From Alphaproteobacteria bacterium (lineage in GTDB: Bacteria; Pseudomonadota; Alphaproteobacteria; CAAGCB01; CAG-977), in NCBI GenBank assembly GCA_900768465.1, contig CAAGCY010000014.1, forward strand, positions 1 through 64,000: a DNA stretch of 64,000 nucleotides, in the 5' to 3' direction. Each line of letters begins with the position of its first letter. The first letter of the stretch is position 1. Of the stretch, positions 35,969-43,438 are shown in pieces. The translations under genes were made by a program, and so were the position numbers. The notes beneath the pieces were generated by a model that was not told the origin of the DNA, did not search any database, and saw nothing but the letters and a program-made list of their open reading frames with translations.

Positions 35969-36617
35969 CGTTTCGCCTCCTGTTGACAATGCCCATGCGT
36001 CCGCTGGTTCCCGAACGCTTCACGACGACCGTCGTTCCCGCCGCCGCGTTTCTTTTGTCGTCCAGTCCCATGTGGTCGCGGTAAAATTTGCGGCAAGCCG
36101 CCGCCTGCGCGTGGTAGTTGTTCGCTTTTGAACCGTGTTCCACGCTGTCCGATGAAATCGTCGAATTGACGGAGCCCGCGTATCCCGCCGCCATGCCGTC
36201 CAGCAGGAACGCCGCCGCCCAGTTCGCAACGGCTTCGCGGTCGGCGGGCGGAACGGTGTCCTCTGTTTCGGTTGCGACGTGCCGCTGTGTGAACCAAACC
36301 GTCAAAACGTCGCCCGTGTGCACGTCGCCGCTCAAAAGAATCTTTTCCCCCGAAAGCGACGGCACTGTTTCAAAAGGAACCCTTTTGCCGCATTCCGTTT
36401 TGATTTCCAAAACGCGGGAAAAATCCTTTTGCCAGCCGTCGGGCATTGAAAGCAAAGCCGAGCCGTCAAACTCGACCGTTTCGCACGCCGCGCGCGGTCT
36501 GTCGGACGAATAGCGGAAAAGGGCAAGCTCTATGGCGGCGGCGCGGTCTTCCGGTGAAAACCGCCCGTCGGCGTCAATCGCCAAAATATCCGTCAATTTC
36601 TGAATATCAGCCAACAT
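35961..36617 (-). CDS. Head-tail connector-like protein
   Basis: The 218-residue protein has a helical start (LADIQKLTDILAIDADGRF), a beta middle, and AVANWAAAFLLDGMAAGYAG near 130. Its place between capsid and tail genes matches the adaptor/gp36 slot. Assignment is by context. It overlaps the gp10-like gene by 8 bp. Confidence 0.6.
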   Translation of the reverse strand: MLADIQKLTDILAIDADGRFSPEDRAAAIELALFRYSSDRPRAACETVEFDGSALLSMPDGWQKDFSRVLEIKTECGKRVPFETVPSLSGEKILLSGDVHTGDVLTVWFTQRHVATETEDTVPPADREAVANWAAAFLLDGMAAGYAGSVNSTISSDSVEHGSKANNYHAQAAACRKFYRDHMGLDDKRNAAAGTTVVVKRSGTSGRMGIVNRRRNDD

Positions 36618-36637
36618 CAGCTTGCCCTTTCACCGTT

Positions 36638-38008
36638 TTAGCCGTCCGAACCACCCGTCGGCGGGTTTTGCGCCGGCGTGACAATCGAACCCTGAAACGC
36701 GCGGTAATCGATAATCGCGCCGCCGTAGATGTGACGGATTTTGTAGGTGATCTGGTCATTCGTGAACACGCTGCCCGCCGTCGGGTTGTCCTGAATGAAC
36801 AGCTCCGGTTCTTCGTTGCCGTCCAAAAATCCGATTTCCAATCCCGTGATGTCGGCGGGGTCGGCTGCCAGATACCAATCGTCTGCATCGGTCGCAAACC
36901 AGATCGGAACGATTTCAGGTTTGACCGTCTGGACGTACTGCGGGTCGTTGTTCGTGTTTCTGACAAACAGGTTGTAAGCCGATTCCTCCAATTCCGGCGG
37001 CACCAGCAAAAACGCGGGCGGAATGGACAGCACTTCGTTTGATCCCGCTTCCGTCTGTTTCATCATCGCCAGACGGCGCGCCGTAAAGCTGGCGGCGGTC
37101 AACGCTTCCGTCCCCAAGTTGCCGTGGTCGGCATGGAACAGCGTTTTCGTGTCCCCCAGCGTCGGGTTGGAAACAATCAGGTTAAACGCGAACTTTGACA
37201 GCGTTCTTTTCGCCGCGCGCGCCAGTTTAACCGGAATCTGACGGATAGCCCCGACATCGTCGTTTTTAATCATTTCCAGCGTAATCTTTTCCAATCCGCC
37301 GCGTTTCGCCGCAGAATACTTCGCGACATCGTCAGTCGGGTTGGTGACCGCCGTGTAAGCCGCCGCTTCGTTCACCGTCGGCAAATCGCCGTAGCCGCCC
37401 ATGCGGACGCGTTTCTGTTCGCGGAAATCAGCCACGGGAACGATGTTCGCGAACTTGCGCCATGCGTCCAAAGCCGTCCGGTTGTTGTATTCTTTGACCA
37501 TTCGGCGGGTGATCGCGTCGCCCAGCACGTTGCCGAACGATGCCGAAGTCAACGCTTCGGTGAAGTTTTCGACGCGTCCCGACACCTTGCCGTCGCCCGT
37601 CAGCTCAATGTAGGCTTCTTTGAACGACAAGGCCTGTTTGTGGTCTTTGTGCGTTTCGTCAAAGAAAGCGTCCAAGCGTTCGGCGGCTTTTTCCCCGTGG
37701 TCTTTGGTCACGGCGGTGCGTCCCGTCCCCAAGTCCGAAACCGTGGCTTCGGTGAATTTCGCCAAATAGTCCAGTTCGTCCTTGATGGCGTTTTCAACGT
37801 CGGATTCCTTGAAATCCGCCAAAGCTTCAAACTGCTTTTTCAGCCGCGTTTTCGCCATTTCCGGCAAAGAGCTGGCGGCAATCGCCGCTTTGGCGTTCGC
37901 GCGCGCTTCAACCATTCTGATTTTATTGTCGATGTCCGCCGCCGAAACCGTCGGCGCGGGCGTGGAAACAGACGCGGTCTGTTCTGCCGTTTTTTCCTTG
38001 TCACTCAT
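36638..38008 (-). other. Nested frame: scaffold plus capsid from an internal start
   Basis: ATG at 38008 (MSDKEKTAEQTAS) is preceded at 6 bp by GAAGGA. Translation from here would give a 456-residue scaffold-capsid protein without protease, in the same frame as the fusion. It resembles the C/Nu3 nested design of lambda. Confidence 0.5.
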
Positions 38009-38530
38009 TGTTTGTCCTTCGTTGTTGATGGCTTCGATAAAGTCGATGATGCCGCCGTTCGCCCCCGGTTCGACGATTAAATCGACCGATTTGACGGCGG
38101 AGATTTTGCAGGCTTCGCGCACCGTTTGACCGTTGATCCGCGTTGTTTTCGCCGTCGCCGACGCATCAATCGAAAAACCGAACAGGTCGGTCATTTTGTT
38201 GTCGAACGCTTCGCGCAGTTTGACGGCAATCGCGCCGTTCGGCTCAATCAGTTCAAAATCGGCTTGGATTTCCTCCGCTCCTTCGACAAAGCGGGGATTG
38301 CTCAGCCGCCCGATCAGGTTGCGGAAATCTTTGCCTTTACCCTGAATGTGCTCCTCGTCGGAACGCACCAGAACCCGCGCCCCGTCAAACAGCGGAGCCG
38401 CTTCACGCAAAGCCGCGGGGGAATAGTAGTTGCCGTTTTTGGATACGCCCGCGGAAATAACGCGGATTTTAAAGCGTTTTGCACCTTTTTCCGTCACGTC
38501 CGCCGCTTCCAAAAAATGGGATTTGTTCAT
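36638..38530 (-). CDS. Fused prohead protease and Mu-type major capsid protein
   Basis: The 630-residue protein combines a prohead-protease-like N-terminus (residues ~1-170: VISAGVSKNGNYYSP, LIGRLSNPRFV), a helical scaffold-like middle (~185-300) and a Mu gpT-like major head domain (~320-630: RTLSKFAFNLIVSNPTLGD, FHADHGNLG, LVPPELEESAYNLF). In Mu these are separate genes (I/Z and T). An internal ATG with a ribosome site lies at codon 175. Confidence 0.85.
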   Translation of the reverse strand: MNKSHFLEAADVTEKGAKRFKIRVISAGVSKNGNYYSPAALREAAPLFDGARVLVRSDEEHIQGKGKDFRNLIGRLSNPRFVEGAEEIQADFELIEPNGAIAVKLREAFDNKMTDLFGFSIDASATAKTTRINGQTVREACKISAVKSVDLIVEPGANGGIIDFIEAINNEGQTMSDKEKTAEQTASVSTPAPTVSAADIDNKIRMVEARANAKAAIAASSLPEMAKTRLKKQFEALADFKESDVENAIKDELDYLAKFTEATVSDLGTGRTAVTKDHGEKAAERLDAFFDETHKDHKQALSFKEAYIELTGDGKVSGRVENFTEALTSASFGNVLGDAITRRMVKEYNNRTALDAWRKFANIVPVADFREQKRVRMGGYGDLPTVNEAAAYTAVTNPTDDVAKYSAAKRGGLEKITLEMIKNDDVGAIRQIPVKLARAAKRTLSKFAFNLIVSNPTLGDTKTLFHADHGNLGTEALTAASFTARRLAMMKQTEAGSNEVLSIPPAFLLVPPELEESAYNLFVRNTNNDPQYVQTVKPEIVPIWFATDADDWYLAADPADITGLEIGFLDGNEEPELFIQDNPTAGSVFTNDQITYKIRHIYGGAIIDYRAFQGSIVTPAQNPPTGGSDG

Positions 38531-38540
38531 GACGCGCCCC

Positions 38541-38750
38541 TTATTTGTTCAAGGTGTGCTTGCGGCCGTCGCCGGTCACGACGACGACGCGGTCGCCAAA
38601 ATCCGCAAAAGACAGAACGTCCCGTTCGGAAACGCCTTTGCGTCCGACGATTTCGACTTTTCTGTCCCGTAGCAGTTTCAGAACGCCCGCCTTGTCAATG
38701 CCGACAGGCTTTTCTTCGGTTTTCGGATCTTCGTTTTTCTTGTCCGCCAT
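38541..38750 (-). CDS. Small charged protein preceding the capsid gene
   Basis: The start MADKKNEDPK (38750) has a GGAG site. The 69-residue protein has a Lys/Glu-rich head and DFGDRVVVVTGDGRKHTL near the end. No family was recognised. It is the first gene of the capsid-tail operon, behind the 29-bp element. Confidence 0.65.
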   Translation of the reverse strand: MADKKNEDPKTEEKPVGIDKAGVLKLLRDRKVEIVGRKGVSERDVLSFADFGDRVVVVTGDGRKHTLNK

Positions 38751-38816
38751 GATGGTCTCCTTAAAAGTTCTTGCATTTCGCAACCGATAAGGACACCATA
38801 AGGCATTCGGGAATCG

Positions 38817-38845
38817 TTCAGAATTGTGTCATTTGTCAGGGGGGA
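38817..38845 (-). promoter_or_regulatory. 29-bp late-operon element, copy 1
   Basis: It matches the element at 46323-46351 in 26 of 29 positions, all three differences being transitions. Core on the plus strand: CATTTGTCAGGGGGGA. It lies ~67-95 bp upstream of the capsid operon's first ATG, in a place like Mu's P_I, so it is a likely activator or late-promoter site. Confidence 0.55.
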
Positions 38846-38887
38846 AAGCTTTTATTCCCCTTTTTTAATTCACAGGGAATACGGAAC

Positions 38888-39292
38888 ATGAGTGAAGCGT
38901 GGATTGCATTTACAGGTGTTATTGTTGGGTCTGCTATATCAGCAGGATTCACTTGGTTTATTGAATGGCGCAAATCAAAGAGCGAGGAACGCATCAGATT
39001 AAAACAAGAAGGGGAGGAAGCTTTCCGCCAAATTATTCAAATCTTTTTTTCAAAAGAAGATGTGTTCTTTAAATTCTTTTCGATACAGCCTTTATTGCCG
39101 AAAACCGCCTCTCAGCATATTTTGGATGAGAATAAAAAAATATTAGATAATTTTTTCAATCGTAACCAAGACCTTCTGGCTAAAAGGATCAATATGTCCC
39201 CAAAACAGACGAACATAACATCAGATTTTGCCTTAGAAGATGTCATCATTCCCTTGTTTAAAGAATTGGTATATGACAAACATCAACGTTAA
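38888..39292 (+). CDS. AT-rich single-pass membrane cargo protein
   Basis: The 134-residue protein opens MSEAWIAFTGVIVGSAISAG, one N-terminal membrane helix, then a long Lys/Glu-rich cytoplasmic part. It lies on the opposite strand to all late genes and is much more AT-rich. This is the form of a moron gene expressed in the lysogen; exclusion of other phages is a guess. No family was recognised. Confidence 0.7.
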   Translation: MSEAWIAFTGVIVGSAISAGFTWFIEWRKSKSEERIRLKQEGEEAFRQIIQIFFSKEDVFFKFFSIQPLLPKTASQHILDENKKILDNFFNRNQDLLAKRINMSPKQTNITSDFALEDVIIPLFKELVYDKHQR

Positions 39293-39391
39293 ACGGGGGT
39301 TAAACGGGTCTGTGCGCATTTTGGCGGCAAAAAGCAAACCTCGTCCGTCCTTAAACCCAACCGCGCACACACGGGCTTTAAAATCGGTTTT

Positions 39392-39511
39392 TCATTTCGC
39401 GATGAAACTCAGCACCAAAAACAACGCCGCCACGGCGGGCATATAGGCGTTTTTCCAGACCAGCAACAGCGGGACGCTTAACGCCAGAACGGCAATCCAG
39501 TCGTGCGTCAT
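39392..39511 (-). CDS. Tiny membrane protein (39 residues)
   Basis: The frame MTHDWIAVLALSVPLLLVWK... gives two short hydrophobic stretches. Its ATG shares one base with the previous stop (TGATG), indicating coupling. Function unknown. Confidence 0.55.
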   Translation of the reverse strand: MTHDWIAVLALSVPLLLVWKNAYMPAVAALFLVLSFIAK

Positions 39512-39660
39512 CACGGTTTCCTTTTCAGCAAATCATACAGGCAGTAACCGACTGTTCCCAAAACGGCGACCGGCAGGAATATCAGCCCGATCACGAACGG
39601 CACGCACAAAAACGCCAATATCATGCCAAGCGCAACCATCGTTTCCAGCAAATCCTTCAT
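39511..39660 (-). CDS. Small membrane protein (49 residues)
   Basis: MKDLLETMVALGMILAFLCV begins a protein with one or two membrane helices and a basic tail (YDLLKRKP). A GGGGGAAAGA site precedes it within the end of the upstream gene. Function unknown. Confidence 0.55.
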   Translation of the reverse strand: MKDLLETMVALGMILAFLCVPFVIGLIFLPVAVLGTVGYCLYDLLKRKP

Positions 39661-39914
39661 TCTTTCCCCCTTCCGTTCAAGGCGTTACGAGCCCACGTTC
39701 CAAATTCCTGTTCGTCCACGCCATAGCCGTTGTCGAATACTTCCCAAACCTTGCCGTCCACAACGGAAAAATGATGTTCAGGAGCGGCGTATTTTTCCAA
39801 CGCTTTACGCAAGCGGACGTTTTCTTCCGAAAGGCGATATGCTCTCGCGCACAGTTTTGCCGTCGCTCTCAAATCTCGTTTGAACCGCTTAAATTTTTCT
39901 TCGGTTTCGGTCAT
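39657..39914 (-). CDS. Hypothetical small coiled-coil protein
   Basis: The 85-residue protein has a Lys/Arg-rich coiled-coil first half (EEKFKRFKRDLRATAKLCAR) and a folded second half with HHFSVVDGKVWEVFDNGYG. The 4-bp overlaps with both neighbours show it belongs to one operon. No family was recognised. Confidence 0.6.
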   Translation of the reverse strand: MTETEEKFKRFKRDLRATAKLCARAYRLSEENVRLRKALEKYAAPEHHFSVVDGKVWEVFDNGYGVDEQEFGTWARNALNGRGKE

Positions 39915-40156
39915 TTATCCCTCTCGATCACCGACCACAAACGAAGACCGGCGGGACGTTTCTGGTCGTCGTCAATGCCGAAAATACGCCAGTCGCTCCG
40001 CATAATGTTGCAGATGTTCATACTGTCCAGCGGTTCAAAACCGTTGTGCGTCAGTTCGCAAATTTGGTCGTCAATCATGCACAAAGGGTCGGAACGACCG
40101 TCGAATATGACGGCTTCACCGGAACGCATCGCCGCCAGAGCCTCTTCAAAAAACAT
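39911..40156 (-). CDS. Small DUF2829-like protein
   Basis: The start MFFEEALAAMRSGEAV (40156) and end SDWRIFGID give an 81-residue protein whose frame (FxEALxxMxxG... DW) recalls DUF2829, a family that includes the Thoeris anti-defence protein Tad2. Similarity is suggestive only; the ribosome site is weak. Confidence 0.5.
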   Translation of the reverse strand: MFFEEALAAMRSGEAVIFDGRSDPLCMIDDQICELTHNGFEPLDSMNICNIMRSDWRIFGIDDDQKRPAGLRLWSVIERDK

Positions 40157-40157
40157 C

Positions 40158-40352
40158 TTATTTTTTCCCGTCGAAAATAGGTTTGAAGGCAAAATAGCCG
40201 ATAAGCATGACGACATAACTTTCCAAAGAGATTACCAGTCGAAACGCCCTTATTCCCCAGTTTTCCAAGGCGTACAGCTCCCAAAAGCTTGATGAAAAGA
40301 AAATGGTGTATGCGACCATAGACCAGAATAAAAAACACAACATATTTTTCAT
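40158..40352 (-). CDS. Small membrane protein (64 residues)
   Basis: The start MKNMLCFLFWSMVAYTIFF (40352) is inferred from the overlap with the previous gene. Two hydrophobic helices are predicted, with the C-terminus FKPIFDGKK. Function unknown. Confidence 0.5.
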   Translation of the reverse strand: MKNMLCFLFWSMVAYTIFFSSSFWELYALENWGIRAFRLVISLESYVVMLIGYFAFKPIFDGKK

Positions 40353-40594
40353 TTTGTATCCCCCGTATTTTTGCGATATTCCAACGCCTGATCGCACTGA
40401 AACACGATTTCGTCCCAGTCGGCGCAAAAACCGTGTTCGCTCACTTCTTGGCGGATTGCCTGCAAAGCGGCGGAACACCTGTCTATTTTTTCACGGTAAA
40501 AGTTCACCGTTTCGACAGGCAGGATTTCGTAGCGTTTCTTGGGCGAAGCGATGACAAGGCAACGGTTAAACGGCAGTTTGATTTTCATAACCAT
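40349..40594 (-). CDS. Hypothetical protein (81 residues)
   Basis: From ATG 40594 (or 40588) the protein is soluble and helical (ETVNFYREKIDRCSAALQAI), with two internal Cys. The frame stays open upstream through the 101-bp inverted-repeat element, but that part is unlikely to be coding. Function unknown. Confidence 0.55.
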   Translation of the reverse strand: MVMKIKLPFNRCLVIASPKKRYEILPVETVNFYREKIDRCSAALQAIRQEVSEHGFCADWDEIVFQCDQALEYRKNTGDTK

Positions 40595-40639
40595 TCTCTT
40601 TCTTGCTTTTCTTTCAAGGAAAACGTATAATTGTATTAT

Positions 40640-40740
40640 TGAAGAAAGGGCTTGCTTGGAAAGGAAGTCGGATAACAACCAGCCTCTTGCAAAAGAGTCG
40701 ATGTAGCGGAGAGTAGCGCACCCGCCTTGCCCTTTCTTCA
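40640..40740. repeat. 101-bp element with 12-bp inverted ends
   Basis: TGAAGAAAGGGC (40640-40651) and its exact complement GCCCTTTCTTCA (40729-40740) bound a small element; the right arm contains the stop codon of the head morphogenesis gene. An internal hairpin CTCTT/AAGAG lies near 40685-40698. It could be a MITE-like insertion or a structured RNA. No target duplication is obvious. Confidence 0.55.
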
Positions 40741-42087
40741 CTTTTCTTTGAGTATTTCATACGCGTTTTCATTCCTGAGATTTTGCTCTTCCATTTTCCC
40801 TGCCGTTACAATCCAGTTGCGGGATTGGGCGTTTTTGGCGTTGTCTTCCTTGCGTTGCAGGTTCACGGCGACTTTGTCATACAGCCCGTCGGGGCGTTTA
40901 AACGCGTAAATCAGCTCGTTTTTGTTTTTGGAACGCAGCACAACGTCGGCATTAGTCAATCGGTCGGGCAGATGTTTGATTGTGTTCAAATCGATCTGTT
41001 GCCCGCGCGCCTGTTTGACGGCGCGGGACAGGTGGATCAGCTGTTTGTCCGTAATGGAAATGTCCGCGCTGAACGGTTCAATCCCGCGCACTTTCAACGC
41101 CTGCAAGATTCCCGCGTCGATAACGCCGACGGTTTTGGACGTGCCGTCCGGACGCACGCCGTCCGCCCGGCTCAATATTTTTTCCGCCCAGTTGGCGTAC
41201 TCTTCGCGCCGGACATCTTGCACAATGCGCTTTTCGTTGCTTTTGTTCAGTTCGTCGGCGGTAAAAGGAACGTCGGCAGGGTGTTCGACTTCCCAATCGT
41301 CCATATAGGGCAAACAAACGCACCCGCAGTTGATTGTTTCCGCGGCGGGGGCGGTCGGGTCGCGGGGATACATCATTTTGACCCCGCCGACCGTAAAGGG
41401 TTCGTCCGCATCAACCACTTGCCCGTCCGCCATATCGTGCGTCAGCCGGCTGTGAATCTTGCCCGATCGCCGCCATTGCTTTTTCATTTTCAATCCGGTT
41501 TCCCGCGCCTGCATCAGGCGTTCCTGCGTGGCGACCGAAAAGGCGCGCCCCAGTTCCGTGTTGACGATGCGGTACGCCCGCGCCCGCCCGTTGGTGTCCA
41601 AGTGCGCCGCGATTTCCCGCGCCGCCTGAAACGGATTTTGAGCCCCGATCAGGCAAAGTCCCATTTGTTCGCTGATTTTCTTTTTCGCTTGTTCCCCGAT
41701 ATCCGCCAAACGGTCGGTCATAAAGGAGCGCATCGCTTTGATTTGTTCCGTGTCCGCCCGCTGCACATGCGCGTTTAAATCAAATTTAAACATCGCTTTA
41801 ACGGGTTCGTCAACCAAAGCCGCGCCCGTTTCAACCGCTTTGTCAAACCCGACGATTCCGACGGAACGCAAATCCGATTTCAGTTCTTCGGCGACACGTT
41901 CAATGTCCTTTTGCACGTTGGTCAACGCCCACATCTGATAATCGGACGGCGCGATCGCCAGACGGCTGCGGATTTCCTCTTTGGCTTTTTTCAAGAAAGC
42001 GTCAATGTCGGCGCGGGTTTGCCGCACGTCGGCGACAAAGCGTTTAAACTGCGCTTTCTTTTCCCGTTCAAACGGATTGTTCGTCAT
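40738..42087 (-). CDS. Head morphogenesis protein (gpF-like) fused to a PBECR-type nuclease-like domain
   Basis: The 449-residue protein has the SPP1 gp7/Mu F minor head domain at residues ~150-265 (GRARAYRIVNTELGRAFSVA, then AETINCGCVC). The ~110 C-terminal residues (LIHLSRAVKQARGQQIDL, ADVVLRSKNKNELIYAF, AVNLQRK) look like the Barnase/EndoU/ColicinE5-D/RelE-like domains seen fused to phage head proteins. Those are thought to enter the host with DNA. The stop lies in the 101-bp element. Confidence 0.83.
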   Translation of the reverse strand: MTNNPFEREKKAQFKRFVADVRQTRADIDAFLKKAKEEIRSRLAIAPSDYQMWALTNVQKDIERVAEELKSDLRSVGIVGFDKAVETGAALVDEPVKAMFKFDLNAHVQRADTEQIKAMRSFMTDRLADIGEQAKKKISEQMGLCLIGAQNPFQAAREIAAHLDTNGRARAYRIVNTELGRAFSVATQERLMQARETGLKMKKQWRRSGKIHSRLTHDMADGQVVDADEPFTVGGVKMMYPRDPTAPAAETINCGCVCLPYMDDWEVEHPADVPFTADELNKSNEKRIVQDVRREEYANWAEKILSRADGVRPDGTSKTVGVIDAGILQALKVRGIEPFSADISITDKQLIHLSRAVKQARGQQIDLNTIKHLPDRLTNADVVLRSKNKNELIYAFKRPDGLYDKVAVNLQRKEDNAKNAQSRNWIVTAGKMEEQNLRNENAYEILKEK

Positions 42088-43438
42088 ACAAGTCTTCTCC
42101 GCTTTGTTCTTTGGCGATTTTGCGGGCGCGTTCCAATTCGTCCGCCGGATCGATTTCTATGCCGATGCGGTTCAGCATGGCGGCGACGGTCGCAATCGCC
42201 GTTTCTTCGGTCATCATGCCTTTTTCAACGGCGATGCCGACGGCGACGACGGTTTGCTGCAACGCCGCCGCATAAACGGACGTGTCGCGGTGCGTCAATT
42301 CGGGGAACTGGGCGGCGGGACGGTAATCCCGCAAATCCGACGGAACGGAGCCGATTTTTTCCATACGGCTGTAAATCGCGTAAAAACAAACGGTTTCAAG
42401 GATATGTTTCCACGTCGTCTGACGGAACTTAAACGTTTTGAACGTCGGTTCGCCCATTTCGCCCGCCGTTGAACGGTTGACGTCGCCGCCTCCGCCGTAC
42501 CAATGTTCGGGCAAAGTCGCCCCGCCCATGATGTGATTGCGGACGGTTCGGGCGTTTTCCGCGCCGTTCGCCGCCTGCAAATCCGGCGTGACCGCGTTCC
42601 ACGTTTCCCCGTCGTTATGCACCCGAACACCGCCGGAATCGGGAACTTCGATTTCCGCGGCGCGTTTGCGGACGGTTTCTTCGGTCGCGCCGTGCAATGT
42701 CACGTCCCAAATGAACGCCCGCAAAGCGTCCCAACGTTCCACTTCGCCGAACAACGCCTTGTCGTACAAATCCAGCCAGTCCATAGTCGGCAACAAGTCC
42801 GACAGCCCGCGCGAAGACGAAGACAAGGCGTTGACGTTGAAATAAAAACAGTCGCCGTCCGTGTAGCTTTCGCGCAGTTTTTGCGCTTCTTCGCCGAAAA
42901 AGCTTTCGTCGCCCGGAACGATGATGCGGTATTTTTTGGCTTTGCGCTTTTTGCCCAAAGCTTTGGTCACCACGCCGATCGGCTGTTCCGTGTTGTCCGG
43001 ATCGGTCACTATTTCTTTAATCAGCCCCGGATCGAGATACCCCAGACGCACCGCCCCGTTTGTCGGATTTTTGAACACGGGCCAGCATTGTTCCCCGAAC
43101 AGGGAAAGCTCCCGCACTTTCTTGGGCAGTTTGATGTCCATCTGGTTGATCGGGTCGTTCCAAAACTCGTCCAGCCATTGTTTGGCGTCCTCGTTCTGAA
43201 CGCTCATCGTCACGCCCTCCGCCAGCAGATAGACCAGCGGCAGTTCAATGATGCGGTTCGCCAGCGGATTGCTTTTCCACAGAAAAACCGCCAGTTCCTG
43301 CATTCTTTCCTGCGTCAGTGAAGACAGCGAACGGTCTTTGTCGCCCGTCAGTTTGGTAAATCCCTCTTCTTCGACGGAAACGGTCGCTCCCGCCGATTCA
43401 ACGAACTTTTCGGGTTGTTTCTTTTTAAATCCAAACAC
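42068..43438 (-). CDS. Portal protein
   Basis: The 456-residue protein has SNPLANRIIELPLVYLLAEG near residue 55, GDCFYFNVNALSSSSRGLSD near 192, and ALRAFIWDVTLHGA near 235, a portal-like order. It forms the dodecameric ring through which DNA enters the head. It lies between terminase and head morphogenesis genes with overlaps of 14 and 20 bp. Confidence 0.88.
   Translation of the reverse strand: MFGFKKKQPEKFVESAGATVSVEEEGFTKLTGDKDRSLSSLTQERMQELAVFLWKSNPLANRIIELPLVYLLAEGVTMSVQNEDAKQWLDEFWNDPINQMDIKLPKKVRELSLFGEQCWPVFKNPTNGAVRLGYLDPGLIKEIVTDPDNTEQPIGVVTKALGKKRKAKKYRIIVPGDESFFGEEAQKLRESYTDGDCFYFNVNALSSSSRGLSDLLPTMDWLDLYDKALFGEVERWDALRAFIWDVTLHGATEETVRKRAAEIEVPDSGGVRVHNDGETWNAVTPDLQAANGAENARTVRNHIMGGATLPEHWYGGGGDVNRSTAGEMGEPTFKTFKFRQTTWKHILETVCFYAIYSRMEKIGSVPSDLRDYRPAAQFPELTHRDTSVYAAALQQTVVAVGIAVEKGMMTEETAIATVAAMLNRIGIEIDPADELERARKIAKEQSGEDLYDEQSV

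Noticed and set aside
40655..40735. tRNA-like gene on the minus strand
   Set aside because: GGGC/GCCC ends and one hairpin are present, but no acceptor, D- or T-arm can be drawn.
40595..40741. Coding extension of the 81-residue gene across the inverted-repeat element
   Set aside because: The extra 49 residues come mostly from the repeat and lack a ribosome site. The start near 40594 fits the operon.
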